Translations under genes and position numbers: made by a program | Notes under the pieces: generated by a model | Databases searched by the model: none | The model's input: only the letters and a program-made list of their open reading frames with translations | Told to the model about the DNA's origin: nothing | Shown: piece by piece, positions 57,255-64,000 of the stretch | Numbering within the stretch: position 1 is the first letter of the stretch | Layout of the letters: each line of letters begins with the position of its first letter | Assembly (NCBI RefSeq): GCF_040096055.1 | Contig: NZ_JBBMFK010000015.1 | Location: forward strand, 1-64,000 | Direction of reading: 5' to 3' | Source: Pseudoflavonifractor intestinihominis | Lineage (GTDB): Bacteria; Bacillota; Clostridia; Oscillospirales; Oscillospiraceae | DNA: 64,000 bases

Positions 57255-58652
57255 ATGTGTGAAAATCCGCTCCGCGCCCTGCCCAAAATGGACGTTCTGC
57301 TGTCCCACCCCACCCTGCTCGCCGCCCGGAAGGTCCTGCCCTACGCCCTCATCCGCCAGGCCGCCCGGGGCAGACTGGAGGAGGTCCGGCGGTCTGTTGT
57401 GAACGGGGCCGCCGTACCGCCTGTGGACGTTCTGGCCGGAGAGATCGCCGCGGCGGCCGGGGCCCTGTGCCGCCCAGGCCTGCGGAAGGTCATCAACGCC
57501 ACCGGCGTGGTGCTCCACACCAACCTGGGCCGGGCGCCCCTGGCCCACCGGGCGGCGGAGGCGGTCCGGGAGGCGGCAGAGGGCTACTCCAACCTGGAGT
57601 ACGACCTGGACAACGCCTGCCGGGGCAGCCGCCACAGCCATGTGGAATCCCTCCTCTGCTCCCTTACCGGGGCGGAGGCGGCCATGGCGGTGAACAACAA
57701 CGCCGCCGCCGTGTTTCTCATGCTCTCCGCCCTGGCGGCAGGCAAGGGGGTGGCCGTGTCCCGTGGGGAGCTGGTGGAGATCGGCGGCGCCTTCCGGGTG
57801 CCCGAGATCATGGCGGCCAGCGGCGCGCTCCTCCGGGAGGTGGGCACCACCAACAAGACCCGCTCGTCCGACTATGAGCGGGTCCTGCTCTCCCAGGAGG
57901 CCCAGGCCCTGCTGAAGGTCCACACCAGCAATTACCAGATCGTGGGCTTCACCGAGGACACCCCCCTGTCCCAGCTCGCCGGACTGGCGGCGGCCCACAG
58001 CGTGCCCCTGCTGTGCGACCTGGGCAGCTGTGTTCTCTCTTCCCAGAGTCTTCCCGCCCTCCCCGCCGCCCCCAGCGCGGCGGCGGCTCTGGCCGACGGG
58101 GCGGATGTGGTGTGCTTCTCCGGGGACAAGCTGCTGGGCGGCCCTCAGGCGGGCATCGTGCTGGGGAAAAAGCAGTACATCGACGCCATGAAGCGCCACC
58201 CCCTGGCCCGGGTGGTGCGCATCGACAAGTTGTCCCTGGCCGCCCTGGAGGCCACCCTGCTCCTGCTCCGAGACCCGGAGGGGGCCCGTGAGGCCCTGCC
58301 CGTGCTGTCCATGCTCAACGCCCCGCCGGACGACCTCCACCGACGGGCGGAGGAGCTGGCCGCCGGGCTGGGGCACGCCCTGGGGACGGCGTACACCGTG
58401 TCTGTCCTTCCCTGTGCCGGACAGGTGGGGGGCGGCTCCATGCCCAACGAGGAGCTGCCCGGCTTCTGTGCCGCCGTCACCGACGGGCCCGGTGTGCCCG
58501 AGGATCTGGAGGCCCATTTCCGCCGCCATGCGGTGCCCATCCTCTGCCGCATCCACCGCGGCGCCCTTCTGCTGGACGTGCGCACCCTGACAGAGGAAGA
58601 TGCGGCTGAGATCCTCCGGGCGGCGGAGGCGGTAAGGGGGACACGCCTGTGA
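57255..58652 (+). CDS. selA: L-seryl-tRNA(Sec) selenium transferase
   Basis: 465 residues, normal length. NATGVVLHTNLGRAPL and the cofactor lysine in CFSGDKLLGGPQAG (Lys292) are diagnostic for this pyridoxal-phosphate enzyme, which converts seryl-tRNA(Sec) to selenocysteinyl-tRNA. GGAGG 7 bases upstream favours the ATG at 57255 over a GTG ten codons earlier. First gene of the selA-selB-tRNA(Sec) cluster. Confidence 0.96.
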   Translation: MCENPLRALPKMDVLLSHPTLLAARKVLPYALIRQAARGRLEEVRRSVVNGAAVPPVDVLAGEIAAAAGALCRPGLRKVINATGVVLHTNLGRAPLAHRAAEAVREAAEGYSNLEYDLDNACRGSRHSHVESLLCSLTGAEAAMAVNNNAAAVFLMLSALAAGKGVAVSRGELVEIGGAFRVPEIMAASGALLREVGTTNKTRSSDYERVLLSQEAQALLKVHTSNYQIVGFTEDTPLSQLAGLAAAHSVPLLCDLGSCVLSSQSLPALPAAPSAAAALADGADVVCFSGDKLLGGPQAGIVLGKKQYIDAMKRHPLARVVRIDKLSLAALEATLLLLRDPEGAREALPVLSMLNAPPDDLHRRAEELAAGLGHALGTAYTVSVLPCAGQVGGGSMPNEELPGFCAAVTDGPGVPEDLEAHFRRHAVPILCRIHRGALLLDVRTLTEEDAAEILRAAEAVRGTRL

Positions 58653-60538
58653 ATCACCTGATTCTGGCCGTGGCGGGCCACGTGGACCACGGAAAGACCG
58701 CTCTGGTCAAGGCCCTCACCGGTACGGACACCGACACCCTGGCCGAGGAGAAGCGGCGCGGTCTGACCATTGAGCCGGGCTTTGCCGTCCTCCCCCTGCC
58801 CGGCGGCGGAGAGGCCGACCTGGTGGACGTGCCCGGCCATGAGAAATTTATCCGCAACATGCTCTCCGGGGCGGCGGGGGCGGACGGGGTGCTCCTCACC
58901 GTGGCCGCCGACGAGGGTGTCATGCCTCAGACCAGAAAGCACCTGGCCCTGTGCGCCCTGCTGGGCATGGAGGCGGGTGTGGTGGCCGTCACCAAGGCGG
59001 ATCTGGCGGATGGAAGCCGCCTGACCCAGGTGAGAGCGGCTGTCGCCGCCCTGACGGCGGGCACCTTTCTGGAGGGCGCCCCCGTCGTCCCTGTGTCGTC
59101 CAGGACCGGGCTGGGACTGGACGAGCTGCGGGCGGCTGTGGCCTCCCTCTCCCCCCGCAGGCGGCGGACAGACCTGCCCTTCCGGCTGGAGGTGGACCGG
59201 CTCTTCTCTCTCCAGGGCCGGGGGACCGTGGCGGCGGGCACTGTGGCCGCCGGGCAGGTGGCCGCCGGCGACACATTAGCGCTGTACCCCGGACATGGGA
59301 CGGTGCGGGTGCGGGGGCTCCAGCGCCACGGTGCGGAGGCGGAACGGCTGGAGGCCGGGAGCCGGGCCGCCCTGCTGCTCTCCGGCGAGACGGATTCCAT
59401 CCAAAAGGGGGACACCCTGGCCGCCCCCGGCTCCATGGCCCTCACCGACCGGGCGGACGTAACGCTGACCCTGCTGGCCGAGGCCCCCTTCTCCGTCAAA
59501 CACGGCGCCCAGCTCCACCTCCACCACGGCGCCGCCGCCTTGCTCTGCCGGTGCGTGTTCTTCGACCGGACCGAGCTGCTGCCCGGTCAGACCTGCTTTG
59601 CCCAGCTCCGGCTGTCCGCCCCCATGGCCGCCCGGGTGGGGGACCGCTTTGTGGTCCGCTTTTTCTCCCCGGTGGCCACAATAGGCGGCGGCGTGCTGCT
59701 GGACCTGTCCCCTCACCACAAAAAAAAGGACCCAGGCCTGGCGGATCGGCTGGCCGCCCTGGCCTCTCCCGACCCGCTCCGCCGTATGGCGGCGGCGCTG
59801 GCTGGACAGGCTGTCCCCAGCGCCCCGGAGGCCCTGGCCATGGCTGCCGGGCTGTCTCAGGCGGAGGGGCTGGCAGCCCTGGAGGCCCTGGCCCGGGAAG
59901 AGAAGGCCATCCCCCTGGGCACGGCCTGGCTGTCTGCCCAGGCCCTGGAGGCCCTGGCCGGCCGGGCTGCGGCTCTTCTGGACGGCTGGCATGCCGCCCG
60001 GCCCCTGGAGCCCGGCATGGTGGAGCAGCTTCTGTGCGCCCGACTGCTGCCTGACGGCGGCGCCCCGTCTGAAGCCCTGGCGGCCGCGCTGGAGGGGCAG
60101 GGCGTGCTCCGGCGGCGGAACGGCCTGGTATTTCGCCCCGGGTTCCGCCCCAGATACACCCCGGAGCTGGCCAAAGTCCGGGACCGGCTGGAGGTCCTGT
60201 ACCGCAGGGCCGGGCTGGAGGCCCCGGAGGACGCCGCCGTGGAGGCCGCCTTCGGCCCTGACGCCTCCGCCTGCCGCCAGGTAATGACCGCCATGACCCG
60301 GCAGGGCATCCTGGTGCCTCTGGGGGAGGGCTGCCGCATCCACCGCCGCCCCCTGGAGCGCGCCCGTGCTCTGCTGCTGGATCTGTTTCAGGACTCCCCC
60401 GCCCTCACCCTGGCCCGGTTCCGGGACAGGCTGGGCGTCAGCCGGAAATACGCCCTGCTGCTGCTGGAGCACTGGGATTCGGAGGGGCTTACCCGCCGGG
60501 AGGGAAATTACAGGGTTCTCCGGCGGGAAAATCTGTGA
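58649..60538 (+). CDS. selB: Selenocysteine-specific elongation factor
   Basis: 629 residues. The GTPase domain has GHVDHGKT (10-17), the switch region RRGLTIEPGFA and DVPGHEKFI, and TKADL. Domains II-III follow and about 250 C-terminal residues form the winged-helix repeats that bind the SECIS hairpin in mRNA. The GTG start overlaps the selA stop by 4 bases (GTGA). It delivers Sec-tRNA to UGA codons. Confidence 0.96.
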   Translation: MNHLILAVAGHVDHGKTALVKALTGTDTDTLAEEKRRGLTIEPGFAVLPLPGGGEADLVDVPGHEKFIRNMLSGAAGADGVLLTVAADEGVMPQTRKHLALCALLGMEAGVVAVTKADLADGSRLTQVRAAVAALTAGTFLEGAPVVPVSSRTGLGLDELRAAVASLSPRRRRTDLPFRLEVDRLFSLQGRGTVAAGTVAAGQVAAGDTLALYPGHGTVRVRGLQRHGAEAERLEAGSRAALLLSGETDSIQKGDTLAAPGSMALTDRADVTLTLLAEAPFSVKHGAQLHLHHGAAALLCRCVFFDRTELLPGQTCFAQLRLSAPMAARVGDRFVVRFFSPVATIGGGVLLDLSPHHKKKDPGLADRLAALASPDPLRRMAAALAGQAVPSAPEALAMAAGLSQAEGLAALEALAREEKAIPLGTAWLSAQALEALAGRAAALLDGWHAARPLEPGMVEQLLCARLLPDGGAPSEALAAALEGQGVLRRRNGLVFRPGFRPRYTPELAKVRDRLEVLYRRAGLEAPEDAAVEAAFGPDASACRQVMTAMTRQGILVPLGEGCRIHRRPLERARALLLDLFQDSPALTLARFRDRLGVSRKYALLLLEHWDSEGLTRREGNYRVLRRENL

Positions 60539-60563
60539 TATAATTAGGTTTTGACAGCCCGAT

Positions 60564-60659
60564 GGGGGCAGAAGGGTATCTGGTGAGCCCCGCGGTCTTC
60601 AAAACCGTTGGGGGCGGCGGTCCCGCCCCGGTGAGTTCGATCCTCACCTGCCCCCGCCA
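60564..60659 (+). tRNA. selC: tRNA-Sec (anticodon TCA)
   Basis: 96 bases including a genomic CCA. The acceptor stem has 8 pairs (60564-60571 with 60648-60655), the anticodon TCA is at 60599-60601 in the loop CTTCAAA, and the long variable arm GGGGGCGG...CCGCCCC follows. These features are specific to bacterial tRNA-Sec. It lies 25 bases after selB. Confidence 0.96.
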
Positions 60660-60686
60660 CATTGGAATGGACTGTGCTCCATTTAC

Positions 60687-60726
60687 AGCAAAAGACCGTC
60701 CCCTCACACGGGGACGGTCTTTTGCT
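60687..60726. terminator. Bidirectional terminator between tRNA-Sec and the MATE gene
   Basis: AGCAAAAGACCGTCCCC (60687-60703) pairs with 60710-60726. It overlaps the last bases of the MATE gene. Confidence 0.85.
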
Positions 60727-62071
60727 GTGTTTTCAGCTGTTCCAGCTGTTTTCGTTCTCTCAGCCGGTAGAAGCCCAGGCCCACGGCGTCGGCCAGCACC
60801 CAGCCAATGGGAATGGCCCACCAGATACCGGGCAGACCGATGGCGGGAATGGGGGCCAGCAGATAGGCCAGGGCCACCCGTGTACCCAGGGAGATCACGG
60901 TGAGCACCACCGACATGCCGGGACGGCCCAGGGCCCGGTAGAGGCCGTAGAGCAGAAAGAGGCAGCCGATACCGCAGTAGCAGGCCCCCTCGATGCGCAG
61001 GTACTCCACGCCGATGGCGATGATGCCGGTCTCCTCCGGCGCCACGAAGATGGTCATCAGGGGCCCGGCAAAGGCGAACACCAGCACCGAGATGACCACA
61101 CAGAAGGCCAGGGCGGTGGCTACGGCGGAGCGGATGCCCGCCCGAATGCGGTCCACTCTGCCCGCGCCGTAGTTCTGGGCGATGAAGGTGGAGAAGGCGT
61201 TGCCGAAGTCCTGGACCGGCATGTAGGCGAAGGAGTCGATCTTCACCGCGGCGGCAAAGGCGGCCATCACGTCCACGCCGAAGCTGTTGACCAGGCCCTG
61301 GATCATCAGGATGCCGAAGTTCATCACCGACTGCTGCACGCAGGTGAGGAAGGAGTAGGAGAAGATCTTGCCCACGGTCTCCCGCCGCAGCCGCATCTCG
61401 GACCGGCGCGGGCGGAGCTGAGGCGCCTTGCAGAAGGCGTACAGGGCGATGCAGGCCGCCGAGACCGCCTGGGAGATGACTGTGGCCTCCGCCGCTCCGG
61501 CCACCCCCCGTTTCAGCACCAGCACGAACACCAGGTCCAGCCCGATATTCAGCACCGCGCTCACCCCCAGGAACACCAGGGGCACCACCGAGTTGCCGAT
61601 GGCCCGGAGGAGAGACGCAAAATAGTTATAGAGGAAGGTAAAGGGAATGCCCAGAAAGACCACCCGCACATAGGCCCGGGTCATGTCGTACACCTGGGCC
61701 TGGATCTGCAGCGCCCGGAGGATGGGGTCTGTCAGCGCCATGACCACCCCGTTGAGCAGGGCAGCGGCAATGGCGATGACCACAAAGGACACAAAAATAC
61801 TCTCCCGCAGCTTCTCCTCCTCCCGGCTGCCAAAGAGCATGGAGAAGTATACTCCGCTGCCCATACACAGCCCCAACAGGATGGAGGTGAGAAAGGTCAT
61901 CAGGGAGTAGGAGGAGCCCACCGCCGCCAGGGCGTCCGGCCCCAGGCAGCGGCCCACGATCAGGGTGTCGGCCACGTTATAGAGCTGCTGGAGTAGGTTG
62001 CCCAGGATCATGGGCAGGGCAAAGAGCAGCATGGATCGGGTGACCCTCCCCCGGGTCAGGTCTTGCTGCAT
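60704..62071 (-). CDS. MATE-family efflux transporter
   Basis: 455 residues, about twelve membrane helices. The opening MLLFALPMILGNLLQQLYNVADTLIVG and the half-repeat QNYGAGRVDRIRAG are typical of the DinF/NorM-like MATE family, which exports cationic drugs or metabolites in exchange for Na+ or H+. The substrate cannot be assigned. Monocistronic. Confidence 0.93.
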   Translation of the reverse strand: MQQDLTRGRVTRSMLLFALPMILGNLLQQLYNVADTLIVGRCLGPDALAAVGSSYSLMTFLTSILLGLCMGSGVYFSMLFGSREEEKLRESIFVSFVVIAIAAALLNGVVMALTDPILRALQIQAQVYDMTRAYVRVVFLGIPFTFLYNYFASLLRAIGNSVVPLVFLGVSAVLNIGLDLVFVLVLKRGVAGAAEATVISQAVSAACIALYAFCKAPQLRPRRSEMRLRRETVGKIFSYSFLTCVQQSVMNFGILMIQGLVNSFGVDVMAAFAAAVKIDSFAYMPVQDFGNAFSTFIAQNYGAGRVDRIRAGIRSAVATALAFCVVISVLVFAFAGPLMTIFVAPEETGIIAIGVEYLRIEGACYCGIGCLFLLYGLYRALGRPGMSVVLTVISLGTRVALAYLLAPIPAIGLPGIWWAIPIGWVLADAVGLGFYRLRERKQLEQLKTQQKTVPV

Positions 62072-62144
62072 GGTATTCTCCCCTTTCCGGCCCTTTGGGA
62101 TAGGGCCTGTCCTCCCCGCCCTGTCCCAAAGGGCGTGGAAAAAC

Positions 62145-62171
62145 CCCCGGAGGGAGATCCCTCCGGGGGCA
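62145..62171 (-). terminator. Hairpin between the P-loop protein and MATE genes
   Basis: CCCCCGGAGGGA and its complement around a 2-base loop, followed on the minus strand by TTTTTCC. Confidence 0.7.
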
Positions 62172-62187
62172 CGGGCATACGTTGTGC

Positions 62188-62601
62188 TCAGAAGTACTTC
62201 TTCACACCCTCAGTGGCCAGGCTGGCGTCAGCGCTGATGGTGACGGTGAACTTGATGTTGTTCTTCTCGCTGAAGGTGTTGAGCCAATCCAGGAAGTCCT
62301 CCACAGCGGCGTCGCCGGGCTCGGAGGGGACGATCTTGGTCAGGCTGTCGATGAAGATGTGGGTGATATCGTAGTCGCCGGCGTAGAGGCCGCTGATGAA
62401 GCCCTTCATGAACTCAAAAGACTTCATCTCGTAGTGGGACGCCTCCACCAGGCGGATCTTATAATGAATATCGTAGGTCAGCTTGGGGCCGCGCTCAATG
62501 CAGACCACGTTTCCGTTCTCGCTATGCACGGCAGAGTTAATGAGCTCGATCATCTGCTTGGTCTTGCCGGTGCCCTTGACACCCATGATCACTCTCACCA
62601 T
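62188..62601 (-). CDS. Small P-loop NTPase
   Basis: 137 residues. Walker A is GVKGTGKT (7-14) and a Walker B-like strand is ITHIFIDSLTK. The protein is a minimal RecA/ATPase core without further domains. It is common in Oscillospiraceae with no assigned role. The ATG at 62601 follows AAGGAGTG by 6 bases. Function unknown. Confidence 0.8.
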   Translation of the reverse strand: MVRVIMGVKGTGKTKQMIELINSAVHSENGNVVCIERGPKLTYDIHYKIRLVEASHYEMKSFEFMKGFISGLYAGDYDITHIFIDSLTKIVPSEPGDAAVEDFLDWLNTFSEKNNIKFTVTISADASLATEGVKKYF

Positions 62602-62744
62602 ATTAATCACTCCTTACATTGTACGCCGGGACGCTCCCGACCTTGTGCCTCTATGTTACCATTTATCCAACCGGATTGCAACTGCTTTGCACAAGTTCAC
62701 TAAAATTTCATGTTTCCAGGGGGCCCCATTGGCACGCTTAACCA

Positions 62745-62782
62745 ATACTGCCCGGGCGGAGGAAAATCCGTCCGGGCAGTAT
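62745..62782. terminator. 16-bp stem hairpin downstream of pgi
   Basis: ATACTGCCCGGGCGGA (62745-62760) pairs with 62767-62782 apart from one G-T pair. Likely the end of the pgi transcript. Confidence 0.65.
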
Positions 62783-62831
62783 GATTTTGGACACAATTTT
62801 TTCCTTTTAGCCCTTGTTCAGGCGTCTTGCA

Positions 62832-62863
62832 CTCAGCCGTTCAGCCGGGCCTCCAGCTCGGCC
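62832..62863. repeat. 32-bp duplicate of the pgi 3' end
   Basis: Identical to 62999-63030, i.e. the stop codon and about the last ten codons of pgi (AELEARLNG). Spacing between copies is 167 bp. Confidence 0.9.
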
Positions 62864-62998
62864 CCACGGAATCCCTGATTCCGCGGGGACCCCGTTTCCT
62901 GAATCTGCGGGGCGGAGTGAATCCGCCCTCGCATCAAGGTTTTGCTCCGCAAAACCCTTGGGACGCCGCATCCGCGGCGCACGCAAGGCCGGAGATGG
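62864..62998. repeat. 135-bp cluster of small palindromes between the pgi-end repeats
   Basis: Contains CGGAATCCCTGATTCCG, GGCGGAGTGAATCCGCC, GGTTTTGCTCCGCAAAACC and GCCGCATCCGCGGC, four hairpins in succession, and no open frame of interest. Together with the flanking direct repeats it looks like a small inserted or excision-scar element. Confidence 0.65.
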
Positions 62999-62999
62999 C

Positions 63000-64000
63000 T
63001 CAGCCGTTCAGCCGGGCCTCCAGCTCGGCCTTGCGGTCCTCATAGCCGGGCTTGCCCAGCAGGGCGAACATGTTCTTCTTGTAGGCCTCCACGCCGGGCT
63101 GGTTGAAGGGGTTGACCTTCAGCAGGTGGCCGGACAGGCCGCAGGAGTACTCGAAGAAGTAGATCAGCTGGCCCACGGCGTTGGCGGTACGCTTGGGCAC
63201 GGTGACGGACAGGTTGGGCACGCCGCCGTCCACATGGGCCAGCACCACACCCTGGAAGGCCTTCTCGGCCACAAAGGACAGGGGCTTGCCGGAGAGGAAG
63301 TTCAGGCCGTCCACATTGTCGGGGTCGTTGGGGATGATGATCTGGCCGTTGCACTCGGCAAAGCGGACCACGGTCTCGAACAGGTGGCGCTCGCCCTCCT
63401 GGATATACTGGCCCATGGAGTGCAGGTCAGCGGTGAACTCCACGCTGGCGGGGAAGATGCCCTTGCCCTCCTTGCCCTCGCTCTCGCCGTAGAGCTGCTT
63501 CCACCACTCGGCGAAGAAACGGAAGGAAGGCTCGTAGCAGGCCAGCAGCTCGATCTTCTTGCCGCCGTCATACAGGCCGTTGCGGGCGGCGGCGTACTGC
63601 CAGGCGGGGTTGTCCATGCCGGGCTTGGCCAGGGTCTCCATAGCCTCGTGGGCGCCGGCCATCAGGGCGTCGATGTCGATGCCGGCGGCGGCGATGGGCA
63701 GCAGGCCCACGGCGGTGAGGACGGAGTAGCGGCCGCCCACGTCGTCGGGCACCACGAACTCCTCATAGCCCTCGGCGTCGGCCAGGCCCTTCAGGGCGCC
63801 CTTGTGGGCGTCGGTGGTGGCGTAGATGCGGCCCTTGGCGCCCTCCTTGCCGTACTTCTCCTCCAGCATGGCCTTGAAGATACGGAAGGCCACGGCGGGC
63901 TCGGTGGTGGTGCCGGACTTGGAGATGACGTTGATGGACCAGTCCTTGCCCTTGAGCTGCTCCATCACTTCCAGCATGGCGTCGGTGGACAGGCCGTTGC
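63000..64000 (-). CDS. pgi: Glucose-6-phosphate isomerase, C-terminal part (runs off the window)
   Basis: The visible 333 codons continue to the window edge. Family signatures are VISKSGTTTEPAVAFR near the edge (phosphate loop), VGGRYSVLTAVGLLPIAAAG and the C-terminal NPFNQPGVEAYKKNMFALL with the catalytic lysine. It interconverts glucose- and fructose-6-phosphate. The frame is open beyond 63977, so the annotated start lies outside. Its last ten codons recur at 62832-62863. Confidence 0.95.
   Translation of the reverse strand, partial: NGLSTDAMLEVMEQLKGKDWSINVISKSGTTTEPAVAFRIFKAMLEEKYGKEGAKGRIYATTDAHKGALKGLADAEGYEEFVVPDDVGGRYSVLTAVGLLPIAAAGIDIDALMAGAHEAMETLAKPGMDNPAWQYAAARNGLYDGGKKIELLACYEPSFRFFAEWWKQLYGESEGKEGKGIFPASVEFTADLHSMGQYIQEGERHLFETVVRFAECNGQIIIPNDPDNVDGLNFLSGKPLSFVAEKAFQGVVLAHVDGGVPNLSVTVPKRTANAVGQLIYFFEYSCGLSGHLLKVNPFNQPGVEAYKKNMFALLGKPGYEDRKAELEARLNG

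Noticed and set aside
1..64000. CRISPR arrays, rRNA genes and classical insertion sequences
   Set aside because: No regularly spaced repeats, no rRNA-like stretches and no transposase frames were found on either strand.

Overview
The window looks like chromosome from a fairly GC-rich member of the Clostridia, most likely the Oscillospiraceae (Flavonifractor/Lawsonibacter type). This is inferred from Gram-positive ribosome binding sites, many intrinsic terminators, the families present (DUF3793, DUF1934, ECF transporters, an Oscillospiraceae-type MobP3/VirD4 conjugation module) and a complete selenocysteine module. It divides into a mobile, accessory-rich left part (1 to about 39,100) and a GC-richer housekeeping right part (about 39,200 to 64,000).

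Left part. 1-4.5 kb is a conjugation remnant: the C-terminal part of a MobP3-like relaxase with Sel1 repeats, a TOPRIM/DUF3991 protein, a VirD4-like coupling ATPase and a small winged-helix protein. The relaxase is cut at about position 100 by a junction to inversely oriented DNA. 4.7-33.3 kb is a dense metal-homeostasis island. It holds two paralogous modules, each with an MptD-type ECF importer (S, T and a fused double ATPase), a pair of exporter-fold ABC half-transporters of the YbtPQ/IrtAB architecture, an AraC regulator and a DtxR-type regulator followed by a receiver-less winged-helix protein. Around them lie a TetR regulator, three SAM methyltransferases, a ZIP permease, an HMA protein, a third DtxR regulator, DUF3793 plus flavodoxin, a third AraC regulator and a P-type metal ATPase with DUF6110. 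Seven 16-bp boxes of the form GTTAGC-N4-GCTAAC, very close to the half-sites of the DtxR/IdeR iron box, sit in front of six of these operons, several of them inside recognisable sigma70 promoters. I infer one iron (or iron-chelate/tetrapyrrole) starvation regulon. 33.4-39.1 kb is element debris: two Xre regulators, a leader with tandem terminators, a structured non-coding stretch, a pyrimidine-rich inverted-repeat element, a truncated large serine recombinase abutting a truncated KilA-N gene, DUF5677 and a GNAT gene flanked by a 24-bp imperfect direct repeat.

Right part. gltD and gltB (glutamate synthase, with an attenuator-like leader), GNAT, a DJ-1-like protein, a HAD phosphatase, split transketolase, argS with DUF1934, murI, PAP2, a secreted copper-amine-oxidase-N-domain protein, selA-selB-tRNA-Sec, MATE, a P-loop ATPase and the 3' part of pgi. 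The last 10 codons of pgi are duplicated downstream around a 135-bp cluster of small palindromes. All coordinates, alignments and motif positions were read by eye; no database search was run.
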